Shown one piece after another: positions 18,058 to 27,717 of a stretch of DNA of 64,000 nucleotides (positions are counted from its first letter, which is position 1; every line of letters starts with the position of its first letter). The DNA lies in contig NZ_FMZZ01000014.1 in assembly GCF_900101685.1 (NCBI RefSeq), forward strand, positions 1 through 64,000, given 5' to 3'. Under the pieces are notes generated by a model. The model made no database searches, was not told the DNA's origin, and saw only the letters and a program-made list of their open reading frames with translations. Origin of the DNA: Actinokineospora iranica (GTDB lineage: Bacteria; Actinomycetota; Actinomycetes; Mycobacteriales; Pseudonocardiaceae). Made by a program: the position numbers and the translations under genes.

Positions 18058-18867
18058 TCAGCGCTTCCGGCCCACACCGGCGTAGATCCCGGCCCGCTTC
18101 GGGTCGTCGCCGTCGTAGAGGCCGGTGTCCGGGCGCCACAGCGCGGTCGGGACGATCCCCGGCTCCAGGATGTCGAAACCGTCGAACAGCTCGGTGATCT
18201 CCGGGCGCGAGCGCGGGTACATCGGGTCGCGGCTGGACTTCATCACCTCGACGATCCGGTCCATCTCCGCGGGCATCAGGTCCCGGGTGAACTGTGAGAA
18301 CGCCAGGTAGCTGCCGGGGGCTATCGCGTCGCGGTAGTCGGCGATGATCTTCTGCGGGTTCTTCTCCGGCGCGACGAAGTGGAACACCCCGGCCATCAGC
18401 AGCCCGATCGGCTCGGTGAAGTCGAGCAGGCCGACCGTCTCCGGGGCGTTCAGGACATCCCCCGGGCGGGTGAGATCGGCCTGCACGATCGTGGCAAGCG
18501 GGTTGTCGGCGAGTATGAGCGCGCTGTGCGCGTAGGCGACTTCCTCGTAGTCGACGTAGACCACCCGCGCGGTGGGGTCGGCCTCCTGGGCGATCTCGTG
18601 GACGTTGCCGACGGTGGGGATGCCGGAGCCGAGGTCGAGGAACTGCCGGACCCCGTTCTGGATCATGAAGAGCACGCTTCGGCGCAGGAAGGCGCGGTTG
18701 TGCCGGGCGATCTCCCTGGCGTTGGGCTGGGCGACGAGGAACCGCTCGGCCAACTCCCGGTCGTGGGCGAAGTTGTGCCCGCCGCCGAGCAGGTAGTCGT
18801 ACAGCCGCGCCGCGCTCGGCCGCTCCAAGTCGATTCCCTGGGGGACCCAGTCGGTCTCCTCGGTCAC
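18058..18867 (-). CDS. SAM-dependent methyltransferase, DUF574 (S-adenosyl methyltransferase) family
   Basis: A 269-residue protein of the actinobacterial DUF574 family. Family hallmarks are ARLYDYLLGGGHNFAHDRELA near the start, FLDLGSGIPTVGNVHE (SAM motif I, ~75-90), VVYVDYEEVAY (motif II) and a C-terminal ALWRPDTG. The start is GTG 18867. The physiological substrate is unknown in the family as far as I know. A paralogue lies at 25770-26537. Confidence 0.88.
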   Translation of the reverse strand: MTEETDWVPQGIDLERPSAARLYDYLLGGGHNFAHDRELAERFLVAQPNAREIARHNRAFLRRSVLFMIQNGVRQFLDLGSGIPTVGNVHEIAQEADPTARVVYVDYEEVAYAHSALILADNPLATIVQADLTRPGDVLNAPETVGLLDFTEPIGLLMAGVFHFVAPEKNPQKIIADYRDAIAPGSYLAFSQFTRDLMPAEMDRIVEVMKSSRDPMYPRSRPEITELFDGFDILEPGIVPTALWRPDTGLYDGDDPKRAGIYAGVGRKR

Positions 18868-18950
18868 GCCGCACCCTCTTCCCTGTCACGTTCCGTGCTG
18901 GAGAGGTTACCCACTTGGCGGGCGGGCAGACCAGGCGGCGAGGCCCCGGT

Positions 18951-19556
18951 TCAGTGAACGCGATCGGACAACTGGACCAACGCGGCCATCGCCATGCCGG
19001 TGAGCAGATCGGCCATCTGGTCCCGGTCGAGGTGCCTGCTGTGCGGGGTCGAGTTGATCAGGCCGAACACCGCGTGCGCGGCGGCGCGGGCGGTCGGCTC
19101 GCCCGCGGCGGGCACCGCGGCGCGGATGACCTCGACCCAGGTCTCGACGTAGCGGCGCTGCAGCGCCCGGACCTTGCGGCGGTCCGGGTCGGTCAGGTTG
19201 CCCAGGTTGCGCTCCTGCACGGTGATGAGCGCGGGGTTGTCCAGGGCGAAGTCGACGTGGAAGCGGACCAGGTCGCCGAGGGTCTTCTCGGGCCCGCTCG
19301 CCGCGTCGACCCTGGCCTGGCCGCCGTCGAGCAGGACCTCGCTGATGGAGGTCAGCATCTCGCCGAGCATGGCGTCCTTGGACCGGAAGTGCCGGTAGAG
19401 GGCGGGGCCGGAGATGCCCACGGCCGAGCCGATGTCGTCGATGCCCACTCCGTGGAAGCCGTGCCGGGCGAACAGTTCAGCGGCGGCGGCGAGGATCTGC
19501 TCACGGCGGCTGGGCTTGCCCGCGACGGGTTCGGCTGCTGGTGGCACGCGGTTCAT
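18951..19556 (-). CDS. TetR-family repressor, BkaR-like by context
   Basis: A 201-residue TetR regulator. The N-terminal HTH spans ~17-63 (ILAAAAELFARHGFHGVGIDDIGSAVGISGPALYRHF), followed by a helical ligand domain. Its promoter contains a perfect 7-2-7 palindrome GTTAGCG-GG-CGCTAAC 14 bp before the ATG, and the same palindrome precedes the acyl-CoA carboxylase operon at 20650. It is therefore very likely an autoregulated repressor of that operon. The arrangement resembles mycobacterial bkaR (Rv2506) beside accD1-accA1-fadE19. The inducer is probably a branched-chain acyl-CoA or keto acid (inference). Confidence 0.9.
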   Translation of the reverse strand: MNRVPPAAEPVAGKPSRREQILAAAAELFARHGFHGVGIDDIGSAVGISGPALYRHFRSKDAMLGEMLTSISEVLLDGGQARVDAASGPEKTLGDLVRFHVDFALDNPALITVQERNLGNLTDPDRRKVRALQRRYVETWVEVIRAAVPAAGEPTARAAAHAVFGLINSTPHSRHLDRDQMADLLTGMAMAALVQLSDRVH

Positions 19557-19570
19557 CGTAAGACAGGCAC

Positions 19571-19586
19571 GTTAGCGGGCGCTAAC
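19571..19586. promoter_or_regulatory. TetR operator 1, GTTAGCG-N2-CGCTAAC
   Basis: A perfect palindrome with 7-bp arms and a GG spacer, located 14 bp upstream of the TetR gene start. It is identical in both arms to the site at 20582-20597, which supports a shared regulator and autoregulation. Confidence 0.8.
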
Positions 19587-19717
19587 TTGCCGAAGTCGCG
19601 CCTCTTATCGCCATTGGCGAGCCAACTCCCATCGGCACTAATGATCGGAAATCTCCCGGCCGATTGATCGCTGGTAGAGCTGGATCTTGTCGATCCTTCC
19701 ACGATTGGAGATTGGGA

Positions 19718-20503
19718 ATGCGTCTATCACGTTCAGTGGCCGTCGCGGTGCTCAGCGCACTGTCGCTTATCGGTCTGGTGGCCTCCGCTCAGGCGGCCAC
19801 CGGCAGGTACGTCGCCCTCGGCGACTCCTACTCGTCCGGCCACGGCGCGGACGACTACGGCAACAGCGGCGTCTGCTACCGCAGCTCGAACGCCTACCCC
19901 CAGCTCTGGGCCAACGCGCACGCGCCGTCGTCGTTCGCGTTCGTCGCCTGCTCCGGGAACACCACCAGTGACCTCACCGCCAACCAGATCAGCGCCGTCA
20001 CCTCGAACACCTCGCTGGTCACGGTCTCGATCGGCGGCAACGACGCCAAGCTGGGCGACGTCATGTGGGACTGCAACACCAGCCTCGAGTCGACCTGCGT
20101 CACCCTCAACGAGAAGGCGCAGGCGTTCATCAGGGGGACCCTGCCCGCCAGACTGGACGACGTCTACCGGCAGATCCGCGACCGGGCGCCGTCGGCTCGG
20201 GTGATCGTCATGGGCTACCCGCACATCTATGAGCTCGGCGGTTTCTGTCCCGGCCTCAGCGAGGGCAAGCGGGAGGCGATCAACCAGACCTCCGACGTGC
20301 TGGCGCAGGTGATCTCCGCGCGGGCCGCGGCCGCCGGTTTCACCTTCATCGACGGCAGGCAGGTGTTCGCCGGGCACGAGGTCTGCGCCGACACGGAGTG
20401 GATCACCTCGCCCCCCGGCACCGTGTCGAAAGCGGCTTACCACCCGAACGTCGCCGGGCAGCGTGACGGCTACTACGCCGCTCTCCGCAGGGTGACTGGC
20501 TGA
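19718..20503 (+). CDS. Secreted SGNH/GDSL-type hydrolase (third in window)
   Basis: A 261-residue secreted hydrolase. It has a signal peptide ending at AQA (~27), block I GDSYSSG (Ser ~38), SIGGND with the oxyanion residues, and the His in AAYHPNVAGQ. It resembles Streptomyces-type SGNH lipases more than the two paralogues at 10938-12725, lacking their long insertions. ATG 19718 follows GGAG. It sits between the TetR gene and the carboxylase operon. A strong hairpin directly after its stop separates it from that operon. Confidence 0.9.
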   Translation: MRLSRSVAVAVLSALSLIGLVASAQAATGRYVALGDSYSSGHGADDYGNSGVCYRSSNAYPQLWANAHAPSSFAFVACSGNTTSDLTANQISAVTSNTSLVTVSIGGNDAKLGDVMWDCNTSLESTCVTLNEKAQAFIRGTLPARLDDVYRQIRDRAPSARVIVMGYPHIYELGGFCPGLSEGKREAINQTSDVLAQVISARAAAAGFTFIDGRQVFAGHEVCADTEWITSPPGTVSKAAYHPNVAGQRDGYYAALRRVTG

Positions 20504-20511
20504 TTTGTCCT

Positions 20512-20559
20512 GGCTCCGGAAAGGCCGCGTCCTGGGTGGAAAACGGCCTTTCCGGAGCC
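20512..20559 (+). terminator. Hairpin terminator
   Basis: A perfect 16-bp stem (20512-20527 with 20544-20559) with a 16-nt loop lies 9 bp after the SGNH hydrolase stop and just upstream of the operator at 20582. It ends the hydrolase transcript before the acyl-CoA carboxylase promoter. Confidence 0.85.
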
Positions 20560-20581
20560 GCTGGTTCCGGTGGACGCGCGG

Positions 20582-20597
20582 GTTAGCGAGCGCTAAC
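20582..20597. promoter_or_regulatory. TetR operator 2, GTTAGCG-N2-CGCTAAC
   Basis: A perfect 7-2-7 palindrome with an AG spacer, 53 bp upstream of the carboxyltransferase start, placed to overlap that operon's promoter. The arms equal those of operator 1 at 19571-19586. Confidence 0.8.
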
Positions 20598-20649
20598 ATC
20601 GAGGAAGGAGTTAACGATGACTAACAAATGATCACTGGCGAGGAGCGAG

Positions 20650-22263
20650 ATGGACGCGCCCGTTCTGCGCACCGCGGCCGACCCGGCCGACGACCGCTTC
20701 CCGCGCAACGCCAAGGAGCACGCCGAGCTGGTCGGCGACCTGCGCGAGCGGCTGGCGCGGGCCGCGCTGGGCGGTCCGGAGAAGGCCCGCGCCCGGCACG
20801 TCGAGCGGGGCAAGCTGCTGCCCCGCGACCGGGTCGACACGCTGGTCGACCCCGGTTCCCCGTTCCTGGAGCTGTCCCCGCTCGCGGCCACCGGCCTCTA
20901 CGGCGACGACGCCCCGGCCGCCGGGCTGATCACCGGCGTCGGCCGGGTGTCCGGGCGCGAGGTGGTCGTCGTGGCTAACGACGCCACGGTAAAGGGCGGC
21001 ACGTACTACCCGATGACCGTCAAGAAGCACCTACGCGCGCAAGAGGTCGCCCTACAGAACAACCTGCCCTGCGTCTACCTGGTGGACTCTGGCGGCGCTT
21101 TCCTGCCCATGCAAGACGAGGTCTTCCCCGACCGCGACCACTTCGGGCGCATCTTCTTCAACCAGGCCACCATGTCGGCCCGGGGCATCCCGCAGATCGC
21201 GGCCGTGCTCGGCTCGTGCACCGCGGGCGGCGCCTACGTGCCCGCGATGAGCGACGAGGCCGTCATCGTCCGCGGTCAGGGCACGATCTTCCTCGGCGGG
21301 CCGCCGCTGGTGAAGGCCGCGACCGGCGAGGTCGTCACCGCCGAGGAACTCGGCGGCGGCGACGTGCACGCCCGCGTCTCCGGGGTCACCGACCACCTCG
21401 CCGACGACGACGCGCACGCGCTGCGGATCGTCCGGTCCATCGTCAGCACGCTCGGCCCGCGCGCCCCGCGCCCGTGGGACGTCGCGCCGGTCGAAGAGCC
21501 CGCCGTCGACCCGGCCACCCTCTACGGCGTCGTGCCCACCGACCCCCGCACCCCGTACGACGTGCGGGAGGTCATCGCGCGGATCGTCGACGGCAGCCGG
21601 TTCCGCGAGTTCAAGAAGGAGTACGGCGCGACCCTGGTCACCGGGTTCGCCCGTATCCACGGCCACCCGGTCGGCATCGTCGCCAACAACGGCGTGCTGT
21701 TCTCCGAGTCGGCGATGAAGGGCGCGCACTTCATCGAACTGTGCGACCAGCGCGCCATCCCGCTGCTCTATCTGCAGAACATCACCGGCTTCATGGTCGG
21801 CCGCGACTACGAGGCGGGCGGCATCGCCAAGCACGGCGCGAAGATGGTCACCGCCACCGCCTGCGCGCGGGTCCCGAAGTTCACCGTGGTCGTCGGCGGC
21901 TCGTTCGGCGCGGGCAACTACTCGATGTGCGGGCGGGCGTACTCGCCGCGCTTCCTGTGGATGTGGCCCAACGCGCGCATCTCGGTCATGGGCGGCGAGC
22001 AGGCCGCCGCCGTGCTGGCCACGGTCCGCCGCGACCAGATCGAGGCGGGCGGCGGCGAGTGGTCGCCCGATGAGGAGGCCGCGTTCACCGAGCCCATCCG
22101 CCGCCAGTACGAGGACCAGGGCAACCCGTACTACTCCACCGCCCGCCTGTGGGACGACGGCGTGATCGACCCGGCGGACACCCGCCAGGTGCTCGGCCTC
22201 GCGCTGTCGGCCGCGGCGAACGCGCCCCTCGACCCTGTCCGCTACGGCGTCTTCCGGATGTGA
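20650..22263 (+). CDS. Acyl-CoA carboxylase beta subunit (carboxyltransferase), probably methylcrotonyl-CoA
   Basis: A 537-residue carboxyltransferase, the usual length for MCC-beta/AccD1. It transfers carboxyl from biotin to an acyl-CoA. Landmarks are [57 protein letters not shown] (acyl-CoA oxyanion) and [20 protein letters not shown] (biotin oxyanion). The [12 protein letters not shown] segment is typical of methylcrotonyl-CoA carboxylase, as opposed to propionyl-CoA carboxylase. ATG follows GAGGAG. The operon continues with the biotin carboxylase subunit 2 bp later and an acyl-CoA dehydrogenase, fitting leucine degradation. Confidence 0.92.
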   Translation: MDAPVLRTAADPADDRFPRNAKEHAELVGDLRERLARAALGGPEKARARHVERGKLLPRDRVDTLVDPGSPFLELSPLAATGLYGDDAPAAGLITGVGRVSGREVVVVANDATVKGGTYYPMTVKKHLRAQEVALQNNLPCVYLVDSGGAFLPMQDEVFPDRDHFGRIFFNQATMSARGIPQIAAVLGSCTAGGAYVPAMSDEAVIVRGQGTIFLGGPPLVKAATGEVVTAEELGGGDVHARVSGVTDHLADDDAHALRIVRSIVSTLGPRAPRPWDVAPVEEPAVDPATLYGVVPTDPRTPYDVREVIARIVDGSRFREFKKEYGATLVTGFARIHGHPVGIVANNGVLFSESAMKGAHFIELCDQRAIPLLYLQNITGFMVGRDYEAGGIAKHGAKMVTATACARVPKFTVVVGGSFGAGNYSMCGRAYSPRFLWMWPNARISVMGGEQAAAVLATVRRDQIEAGGGEWSPDEEAAFTEPIRRQYEDQGNPYYSTARLWDDGVIDPADTRQVLGLALSAAANAPLDPVRYGVFRM

Positions 22264-22265
22264 CC

Positions 22266-24251
22266 ATGTTTTCCAGCGTGCTGATCGCCAACCGCGGCGA
22301 GATCGCCGTGCGGGTCGCGCGGACCCTGCGCCGGATGGGCGTGCGGTCCGTGGCCGTCTATAGCGACGCCGACGCCGACGCGCGGCACGTCCACGTGGCC
22401 GACACCGCCGTGCGCATCGGGCCCGCCGCCGCGCGGGAGAGCTACCTGAGCATCGAGCGGGTCATCGCCGCCGCCCGCGCGACCCGGGCCGATGCGGTGC
22501 ACCCCGGCTACGGCTTCCTCGCCGAGAACGCCGAGTTCGCCCGCGCCTGCGCCGCCGCCGGGCTGGTCTTCATCGGCCCGCCGCCCGCCGCGATCGAGGC
22601 CATGGGCGACAAGATCCGCGCCAAGCTGACCGTCAGCGCGGCGGGCGTGCCCGTGGTCCCCGGCCGCACGGAACCGGGCCTGTCCGACGACGACCTGGTC
22701 TCGGCCGCCGAAGACATCGGTTTCCCGGTGCTGCTCAAGCCGTCGGCAGGCGGCGGCGGCAAGGGGATGCGGCTGGTCACCGGCCCCGAGGGGCTGCGCG
22801 CGGCCGTCGAGTCGGCCCGCCGCGAAGCGCTCGGGTCTTTCGGCGACGACACCCTGCTGGTGGAGCGGTTCGTGCCCCGGCCCCGGCACATCGAGATCCA
22901 GGTGCTGGCCGACGCGCACGGCGCCGTCATCCACCTCGGCGAACGCGAGTGCAGCCTCCAGCGGCGGCACCAGAAGATCATCGAGGAAGCCCCGTCGCCG
23001 CTGCTCGACCCGGCCACCCGGGCGCGGATGGGGCAGGCGGCCGTCGACGCCGCGAAGGCCGTCGACTACACCGGGGCCGGGACGGTCGAGTTCATCGTCT
23101 CCGCCGACCGGCCGGGCGAGTTCTTCTTCATGGAGATGAACACCCGGCTCCAGGTCGAGCACCCGGTCACCGAGCAGGTCACCGGCTTGGACCTCGTGGA
23201 GCAGCAGATCCGGGTCGCCGCCGGGGAACGGCTGACGCTGCGCCAGGAAGACGTGGCGCTGCGCGGGCACTCCGTCGAGGCGCGCGTGTACGCAGAAGAC
23301 CCGGCGAACGGATTCCTGCCGACCGGCGGCAAGGTCCTGGACGTCCGGGAGCCCACAGCGGACTGGGCGCGCACGGACTCCGGGCTGCGGCCGGGAACCG
23401 TGGTCGGCTCGGACTACGACCCGATGCTGGCCAAGGTGATCGCCTGGGGCGACGACCGCGCGACCGCGCTCGACCGGCTCTCCGCGGCGCTCGCCGACAC
23501 CGCCGTGCTGGGCGTCGGCACGAACATCGCGTTCCTGCGCGCCCTGCTCGCCGACCCCGACGTGCGCGCAGGCAGGCTCGACACCCAGTTGGTGGAACGC
23601 AAGCTGGACGGGCTGACCGGCGGCGCCGAGGCGCCGGACGAGGTGTTCGCCGCCGCCGCGCTGGACGAGTTGCTGGCCATGCAGCCGACCGGGCCGGTGA
23701 TCGACCCGTGGGACGTGCCCAACGGCTGGCGGCTCGGCCGCCCCGCCGTGGTCCCGCTGCGGCTCGCCTGCGGTGGTCGAAACGTCACGGTGCGCCTGTC
23801 CGGCTCCCCTGAGGCTGCGATCGTCACCGTGGACGATGGGCCGCCCGTTCCCGCGCGAGCATCCCGAGTGGACAGTGAGCTGCGCGTTTCCTATAAGGGC
23901 CTTGACTTGCGTTACGCGCGTGCTCTTGATTCGGATGTTCTGTGGCTGGCGGCGGACGGCCGGACCTGGGCGGTGGCCGAACACTCCATGCTGGCCGACG
24001 ACGCCGCGTCCTCGGCCGGGGACGGCCCGATCACCAGCCCGATGCCCGGAACGGTGCTCGTGGTGAAGGTCTCCACGGGCGAACGCGTGACCGCGGGACA
24101 GCCGCTGCTCGTGGTCGAGGCGATGAAGATGGAGCACACCCTCACGGCGAAAAACGACGGTGTGGTCTCCGAGATCCCGGTTCGAGCGGGCCAACAGGTC
24201 GCGATGAACCAGATTCTGGCCGTGGTGACCCCACCGGAGGAACCGACATGA
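22266..24251 (+). CDS. Acyl-CoA carboxylase alpha subunit (biotin carboxylase + BCCP)
   Basis: A 661-residue alpha subunit. The biotin carboxylase domain (~1-445) shows [19 protein letters not shown], the ATP-grasp glycine loop [10 protein letters not shown] and [17 protein letters not shown]-type linker follows, and the C-terminal BCCP domain carries the biotinylated lysine in VEAMKMEH (~635). It forms a holoenzyme with the beta subunit encoded upstream. Its stop overlaps the next ATG by four bases (ATGA). Confidence 0.95.
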   Translation: MFSSVLIANRGEIAVRVARTLRRMGVRSVAVYSDADADARHVHVADTAVRIGPAAARESYLSIERVIAAARATRADAVHPGYGFLAENAEFARACAAAGLVFIGPPPAAIEAMGDKIRAKLTVSAAGVPVVPGRTEPGLSDDDLVSAAEDIGFPVLLKPSAGGGGKGMRLVTGPEGLRAAVESARREALGSFGDDTLLVERFVPRPRHIEIQVLADAHGAVIHLGERECSLQRRHQKIIEEAPSPLLDPATRARMGQAAVDAAKAVDYTGAGTVEFIVSADRPGEFFFMEMNTRLQVEHPVTEQVTGLDLVEQQIRVAAGERLTLRQEDVALRGHSVEARVYAEDPANGFLPTGGKVLDVREPTADWARTDSGLRPGTVVGSDYDPMLAKVIAWGDDRATALDRLSAALADTAVLGVGTNIAFLRALLADPDVRAGRLDTQLVERKLDGLTGGAEAPDEVFAAAALDELLAMQPTGPVIDPWDVPNGWRLGRPAVVPLRLACGGRNVTVRLSGSPEAAIVTVDDGPPVPARASRVDSELRVSYKGLDLRYARALDSDVLWLAADGRTWAVAEHSMLADDAASSAGDGPITSPMPGTVLVVKVSTGERVTAGQPLLVVEAMKMEHTLTAKNDGVVSEIPVRAGQQVAMNQILAVVTPPEEPT

Positions 24252-25402
24252 TCGACATGAGACTGGACGAGGAGCACGAGGCGCTGCGCAAGACCGTGCA
24301 GGAGTTCGCCCTGGAAGAGGTCGCCCCGGTCATCGGCTCGTACTACGAGCGCGCGGAGTTCCCGTACGAGATCGTCGCGAAGATGGGCGCCATGGGGCTG
24401 TTCGGGCTGCCCATCAGCGAGGAATACGGGGGCATGGGCGGCGACTACTTCGCGTTGTGCCTTACCTTGGAAGAGCTTGCGCGGGTGGACTCGTCGGTCG
24501 CGATCACCTTGGAGGCAGGCGTTTCCCTCGGCGCGATGCCGATCTACCGGTATGGCACCGCGGAGCAGAAGCGCCGCTGGCTGCCTCGGCTGGCCGCGGG
24601 CCAGGGGCTTGGCGCTTTCGGTCTCACTGAGCCGGGGGGTGGCTCGGATGCGGGCGCAGCACGCACGACCGCCCGGCTCGACGGCGACGAGTGGGTTGTC
24701 AACGGGACCAAGGCGTTCATCACCAACTCTGGGACGGATATCACCGATCTGGTGACGGTTACCGCGGTCACTGGTGTGCGGGACGGGCGCAAGGAGATTT
24801 CGGCGATCATCGTTCCGGCGGGGACACCTGGGTTCTCTGTGTCCAAGAAGTACTCGAAGGTCGGGTGGGCGGCGTCTGACACCAGGGAACTCTCGTTCAG
24901 CGATGTCCGTGTGCCCCGGGAGAACCTGCTTGGCGAGCGGGGGCGCGGGTACGCTCAATTCTTGTCCACTTTGGACGAAGGTCGGGTCGCCATCGCGGCG
25001 CTGTCGGTTGGGCTCGCGCAGGGCTGCGTGGACGAGTCCCTGCGCTACGCCCGTGATCGTGAGGCGTTCGGGCATCCTATCGGCTCGTATCAGGCGATTC
25101 AGTTCAAGATCGCCGACATGGAGGCTCGGGTGCATACCGCGCGGCTTGCCTACTACGCGGCCGCGGCGAAGATGCTTCGGTCGGAGCCGTTCAAGAAGGA
25201 AGCGGCTATCGCGAAGCTGGTCGCCTCCAACGCGGCCATGGACAATGCTCGCGATGCCACGCAGATCTTTGGCGGATATGGGTTTATGAACGAGTTTCCG
25301 GTGGGGCGGTTCTATCGCGATGCGAAGATCTTGGAGATCGGGGAGGGGACTAGCGAGGTTCAGCGGATGCTGATCGCTCGGGAGCTTGGGGTGGGTGCGT
25401 AG
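24248..25402 (+). CDS. Acyl-CoA dehydrogenase, probably isovaleryl/short branched-chain
   Basis: A 384-residue FAD-dependent acyl-CoA dehydrogenase. Landmarks are [13 protein letters not shown] (FAD/substrate loop), [14 protein letters not shown], the [23 protein letters not shown] helix, and the C-terminal [18 protein letters not shown], with the Glu that acts as base in many members. It is coupled to the biotin carboxylase subunit. The context (carboxylase plus TetR) supports the isovaleryl-CoA step of leucine breakdown; FadE19 is the mycobacterial counterpart. Codon use in the last two thirds is less GC3-rich than in the carboxylase genes. Confidence 0.92.
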   Translation: MIDMRLDEEHEALRKTVQEFALEEVAPVIGSYYERAEFPYEIVAKMGAMGLFGLPISEEYGGMGGDYFALCLTLEELARVDSSVAITLEAGVSLGAMPIYRYGTAEQKRRWLPRLAAGQGLGAFGLTEPGGGSDAGAARTTARLDGDEWVVNGTKAFITNSGTDITDLVTVTAVTGVRDGRKEISAIIVPAGTPGFSVSKKYSKVGWAASDTRELSFSDVRVPRENLLGERGRGYAQFLSTLDEGRVAIAALSVGLAQGCVDESLRYARDREAFGHPIGSYQAIQFKIADMEARVHTARLAYYAAAAKMLRSEPFKKEAAIAKLVASNAAMDNARDATQIFGGYGFMNEFPVGRFYRDAKILEIGEGTSEVQRMLIARELGVGA

Positions 25403-25408
25403 GTGGCT

Positions 25409-25556
25409 TGCTCGATGGGGTGGAGTGATTTCTTCGGCCCCTACGAAGGAAGATCGCCGTGTGAAAGACGGGTGGGAAGCCTTCGGCCGCACACGTGCGG
25501 AGCCAGCTTGGCGATCTTTCTTCTCCCCAGAAGAAACCACTCCACCCCATCGAGCA
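25409..25556. repeat. Long-inverted-repeat element, copy 1
   Basis: A 148-bp element bounded by a 27-bp inverted repeat (25409-25435 with 25530-25556, 26 of 27 matching). The stem continues inward (GAAGGAAGATCGCC with GGCGATCTTTCTTC, 13 of 14). A small internal hairpin (CCGCAC-AC-GTGCGG) sits in the centre. A second copy at 52517-52665 shares the termini and internal blocks. It starts 7 bp after the acyl-CoA dehydrogenase stop. It has no coding capacity that I accept. It is a candidate MITE-like element, or a conserved transcription-terminating or processing structure. The remainder of 25403-25769 shows no gene. Confidence 0.85.
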
Positions 25557-25769
25557 CCTGGCAGGGCCGGGTCCGGTTGGCAGGAGGGCGGGTTGCCGTT
25601 CCATGCCCTCAAACGACCTTCATTCGCCGCCCCGCAGCCCCACAACAAAGCCCCACCCACCCTGGGGGCTGACCCCGCTCCAGTCTATCGCCGCAGGTCA
25701 GCGCGAGGAAGAGGGTGCGCCGCGCCTGTGGACAACTCGCGATCAAGGTGTCCCGGATGTCCGGCGGGG

Positions 25770-26537
25770 TCAGGCTCGGCGGGCGACTGCGGCGTAGGAC
25801 ATGGCGTCGGTCGGGTTGGTGATGGGGGCGGAGTCGGGGCGCCACAAGGGGGTCCAGACGACGCCTGGGGGTACCAGGTGCAGGTCTGCGCACAGGGCGG
25901 TGACTTCGGCGTGGGTGCGGGGGCTGGGTAGGACGCCTGCGCCCTCGTGGAGGCGGACTACGTCTTCGCCGTTGTCGGGGTTGCCGTCGCCGGTTCCGTG
26001 GCTGAGGACGAGGAAGCTGCCGGGGGCCATCTCGGCGACGTAGCGGGTGATGGCGGGGTGGGGGTCGGGGATGTAGTGCAGCACGGCCACCATCAGCACC
26101 GCCACCGGCTTGGTGAAGTCGATCAAGTTCCGGACGGCGGCCGAGCCTAGGACGGCGTCGGGGTCGCACAGGTCGGCGTGGACTGTTTCGGCGGTGGGCA
26201 CGTCGCGCAGTTCGACGTCGCCGCAGGCCACTGCGATCGGGTCCTTGTCGACGTAGACGACGTGGGCGCCCGGGGCGGTCTCGTGCACGTTGCCGACCGT
26301 GGGGATGCCTGAGCCCAGGTCGAGGAACTGGTGGATGCCCTGGTCCAGGCAGTACCGCACCGCGCGTTGCAGGAAGTGGCGGTTGAGGCGGGCGGCGATG
26401 CCGACGTGGGGCATCGCGGCGAGGAACTTCTCGGCGAAGATCCGGTCTGGTTCGAAGTTGCAGGCGCCGCCGAGCAGGTAGTCGTACACCCGCGCCTGAT
26501 GTGGGCGCTCCGGATCCATTTCCGACAGGCCGGACAA
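25770..26537 (-). CDS. SAM-dependent methyltransferase, DUF574 family
   Basis: A paralogue of the protein encoded at 18058, ~255 residues. It shows ARVYDYLLGGACNFEPDR, the identical core FLDLGSGIPTVGNVHE, VVYVDKDPIAVA, and a C-terminal TPLWRPDSAP. The start is uncertain. TTG 26537 has GGAGG five bases upstream. ATG 26519 would shorten the protein by six residues but has no Shine-Dalgarno at proper distance. Confidence 0.85.
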   Translation of the reverse strand: MSGLSEMDPERPHQARVYDYLLGGACNFEPDRIFAEKFLAAMPHVGIAARLNRHFLQRAVRYCLDQGIHQFLDLGSGIPTVGNVHETAPGAHVVYVDKDPIAVACGDVELRDVPTAETVHADLCDPDAVLGSAAVRNLIDFTKPVAVLMVAVLHYIPDPHPAITRYVAEMAPGSFLVLSHGTGDGNPDNGEDVVRLHEGAGVLPSPRTHAEVTALCADLHLVPPGVVWTPLWRPDSAPITNPTDAMSYAAVARRA

Positions 26538-26603
26538 GGCCACCTCCCCAGCGATGACATGGATACTAGCGAGGTCGGGGCAGGGTGAGCGGGGAGGTCG
26601 ACG

Positions 26604-27662
26604 ATGACGACGGCACTGGACTGGGCCACCGCGGTCACGACCAACGTGACGGGCAAGGTGCTGCGCGGCGGCGTGGCCGACCTGCGGCCGATGCCGCGGG
26701 TGCTGGTCGACAAAGGACGGATGCGCTCGGTCTACCGGTTCACCCCTGGCCGGGCGCCCGTCAGCGGCGACCCGGTACTGCTGGTGCCGCCGCTGGCCGC
26801 GCCCGCGCTGTGCTTCGACCTGCGCCGCGGGTGCAGCCTCGCCGAGCACCTGGTGGACGGCGGCCGCTCGCTCTATCTGGTCGACTACGGCACGGTCAGC
26901 TTCGCCGACCGCCGCCTGGGCCTGGAGCACTGGATCGACGACGTGCTGCCGCACGCGGTCCGCGCGGCCAGCGCCGACGCGGGTGGTCGCCCGGTGCACG
27001 TCGTCGCCTGGTGTCTGGGCGGGATCATGTCGCTGCTCACCGCCGCCGACCGGGCCGACCTGCCGATCGCGTCCGTGGTGTCGGTCGCCGCCCCGTTCGA
27101 CATGACCGCGATCCCGCTGATCGCGCCGTTCAAGCCGCTGACCGACCTCACCGACAGCTGGATTCTCACCCCGGCCTACCGGCTGCTCGGCGGCGCGCCG
27201 CGGGCGCTGGTGAAGCGCGCCTTCCAGCTCTCGGCGATCGACAAGATGATCACCAAGCCGTACGCGATCCTGGCGCACCTGCACGACGCGGACTTCCTCG
27301 CGCAACTGGAGGCTGTCGACCGGTTCGCCGACAACATGATCGCCTACCCCGGCCGCACGTTCGGGCAGATCTACCACCGGTTCTTCCGCGCGAACGACCT
27401 CGCCGAGGGCGAGTTCGACCTGGACGGGCGGCGGATCTCGCTGTCGAACGCCACCGTCCCGGTGCTGGTCGTCGCCGGGGAGAGCGACAGCATCGCCCCG
27501 CGCCGCGCGGTCGGGCACCTGGTGGACCTGCTGCACAACGCGCCGGAAGTCGTCTTCGAGGTGTGCCCAGGCGGCCACCTCGGCGTCCTCGCGGGCCGCG
27601 CCGCCCGCACGACGACCTGGCGGCACATCGACGCGTTCCTGGACCGGCACAACCCCCGCTGA
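26604..27662 (+). CDS. PHA-synthase-like alpha/beta hydrolase with Cys nucleophile
   Basis: A 352-residue alpha/beta-fold protein of the polyhydroxyalkanoate synthase/PhaC-like superfamily. The nucleophile elbow reads AWCLGG (~138), with Cys in place of the Ser of hydrolases, as in PhaC (GxCxG). VLVVAGESDSIAP carries the Asp and GGHLGVLAG the His near the C-terminus. The protein is much shorter than true class I PhaC (~560-600) and lacks its N-terminal domain, so polymerase activity is not assured; an acyltransferase role is possible. ATG 26604 follows GGGGAGG. Confidence 0.8.
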   Translation: MTTALDWATAVTTNVTGKVLRGGVADLRPMPRVLVDKGRMRSVYRFTPGRAPVSGDPVLLVPPLAAPALCFDLRRGCSLAEHLVDGGRSLYLVDYGTVSFADRRLGLEHWIDDVLPHAVRAASADAGGRPVHVVAWCLGGIMSLLTAADRADLPIASVVSVAAPFDMTAIPLIAPFKPLTDLTDSWILTPAYRLLGGAPRALVKRAFQLSAIDKMITKPYAILAHLHDADFLAQLEAVDRFADNMIAYPGRTFGQIYHRFFRANDLAEGEFDLDGRRISLSNATVPVLVVAGESDSIAPRRAVGHLVDLLHNAPEVVFEVCPGGHLGVLAGRAARTTTWRHIDAFLDRHNPR

Positions 27663-27670
27663 ACAGCGAG

Positions 27671-27701
27671 AAGGGCGCGGCCCCCCGAGGTCCGCGCCCT
27701 T
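27671..27701. terminator. Bidirectional hairpin terminator
   Basis: AAGGGCGCGG (27671-27680) pairs with CCGCGCCCTT (27692-27701) over an 11-nt loop. It lies between the convergent stops at 27662 (+) and 27718 (-), so it can serve both genes. Confidence 0.85.
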
Positions 27702-27717
27702 CCTGCCTCCCCCTGGC

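Noticed and set aside
25403-25769. ORFs of 84-181 codons reading through the inverted-repeat element.
   Set aside because: They are open only because of the repeat's composition. The two element copies do not conserve a reading frame, as the internal regions differ by indels.
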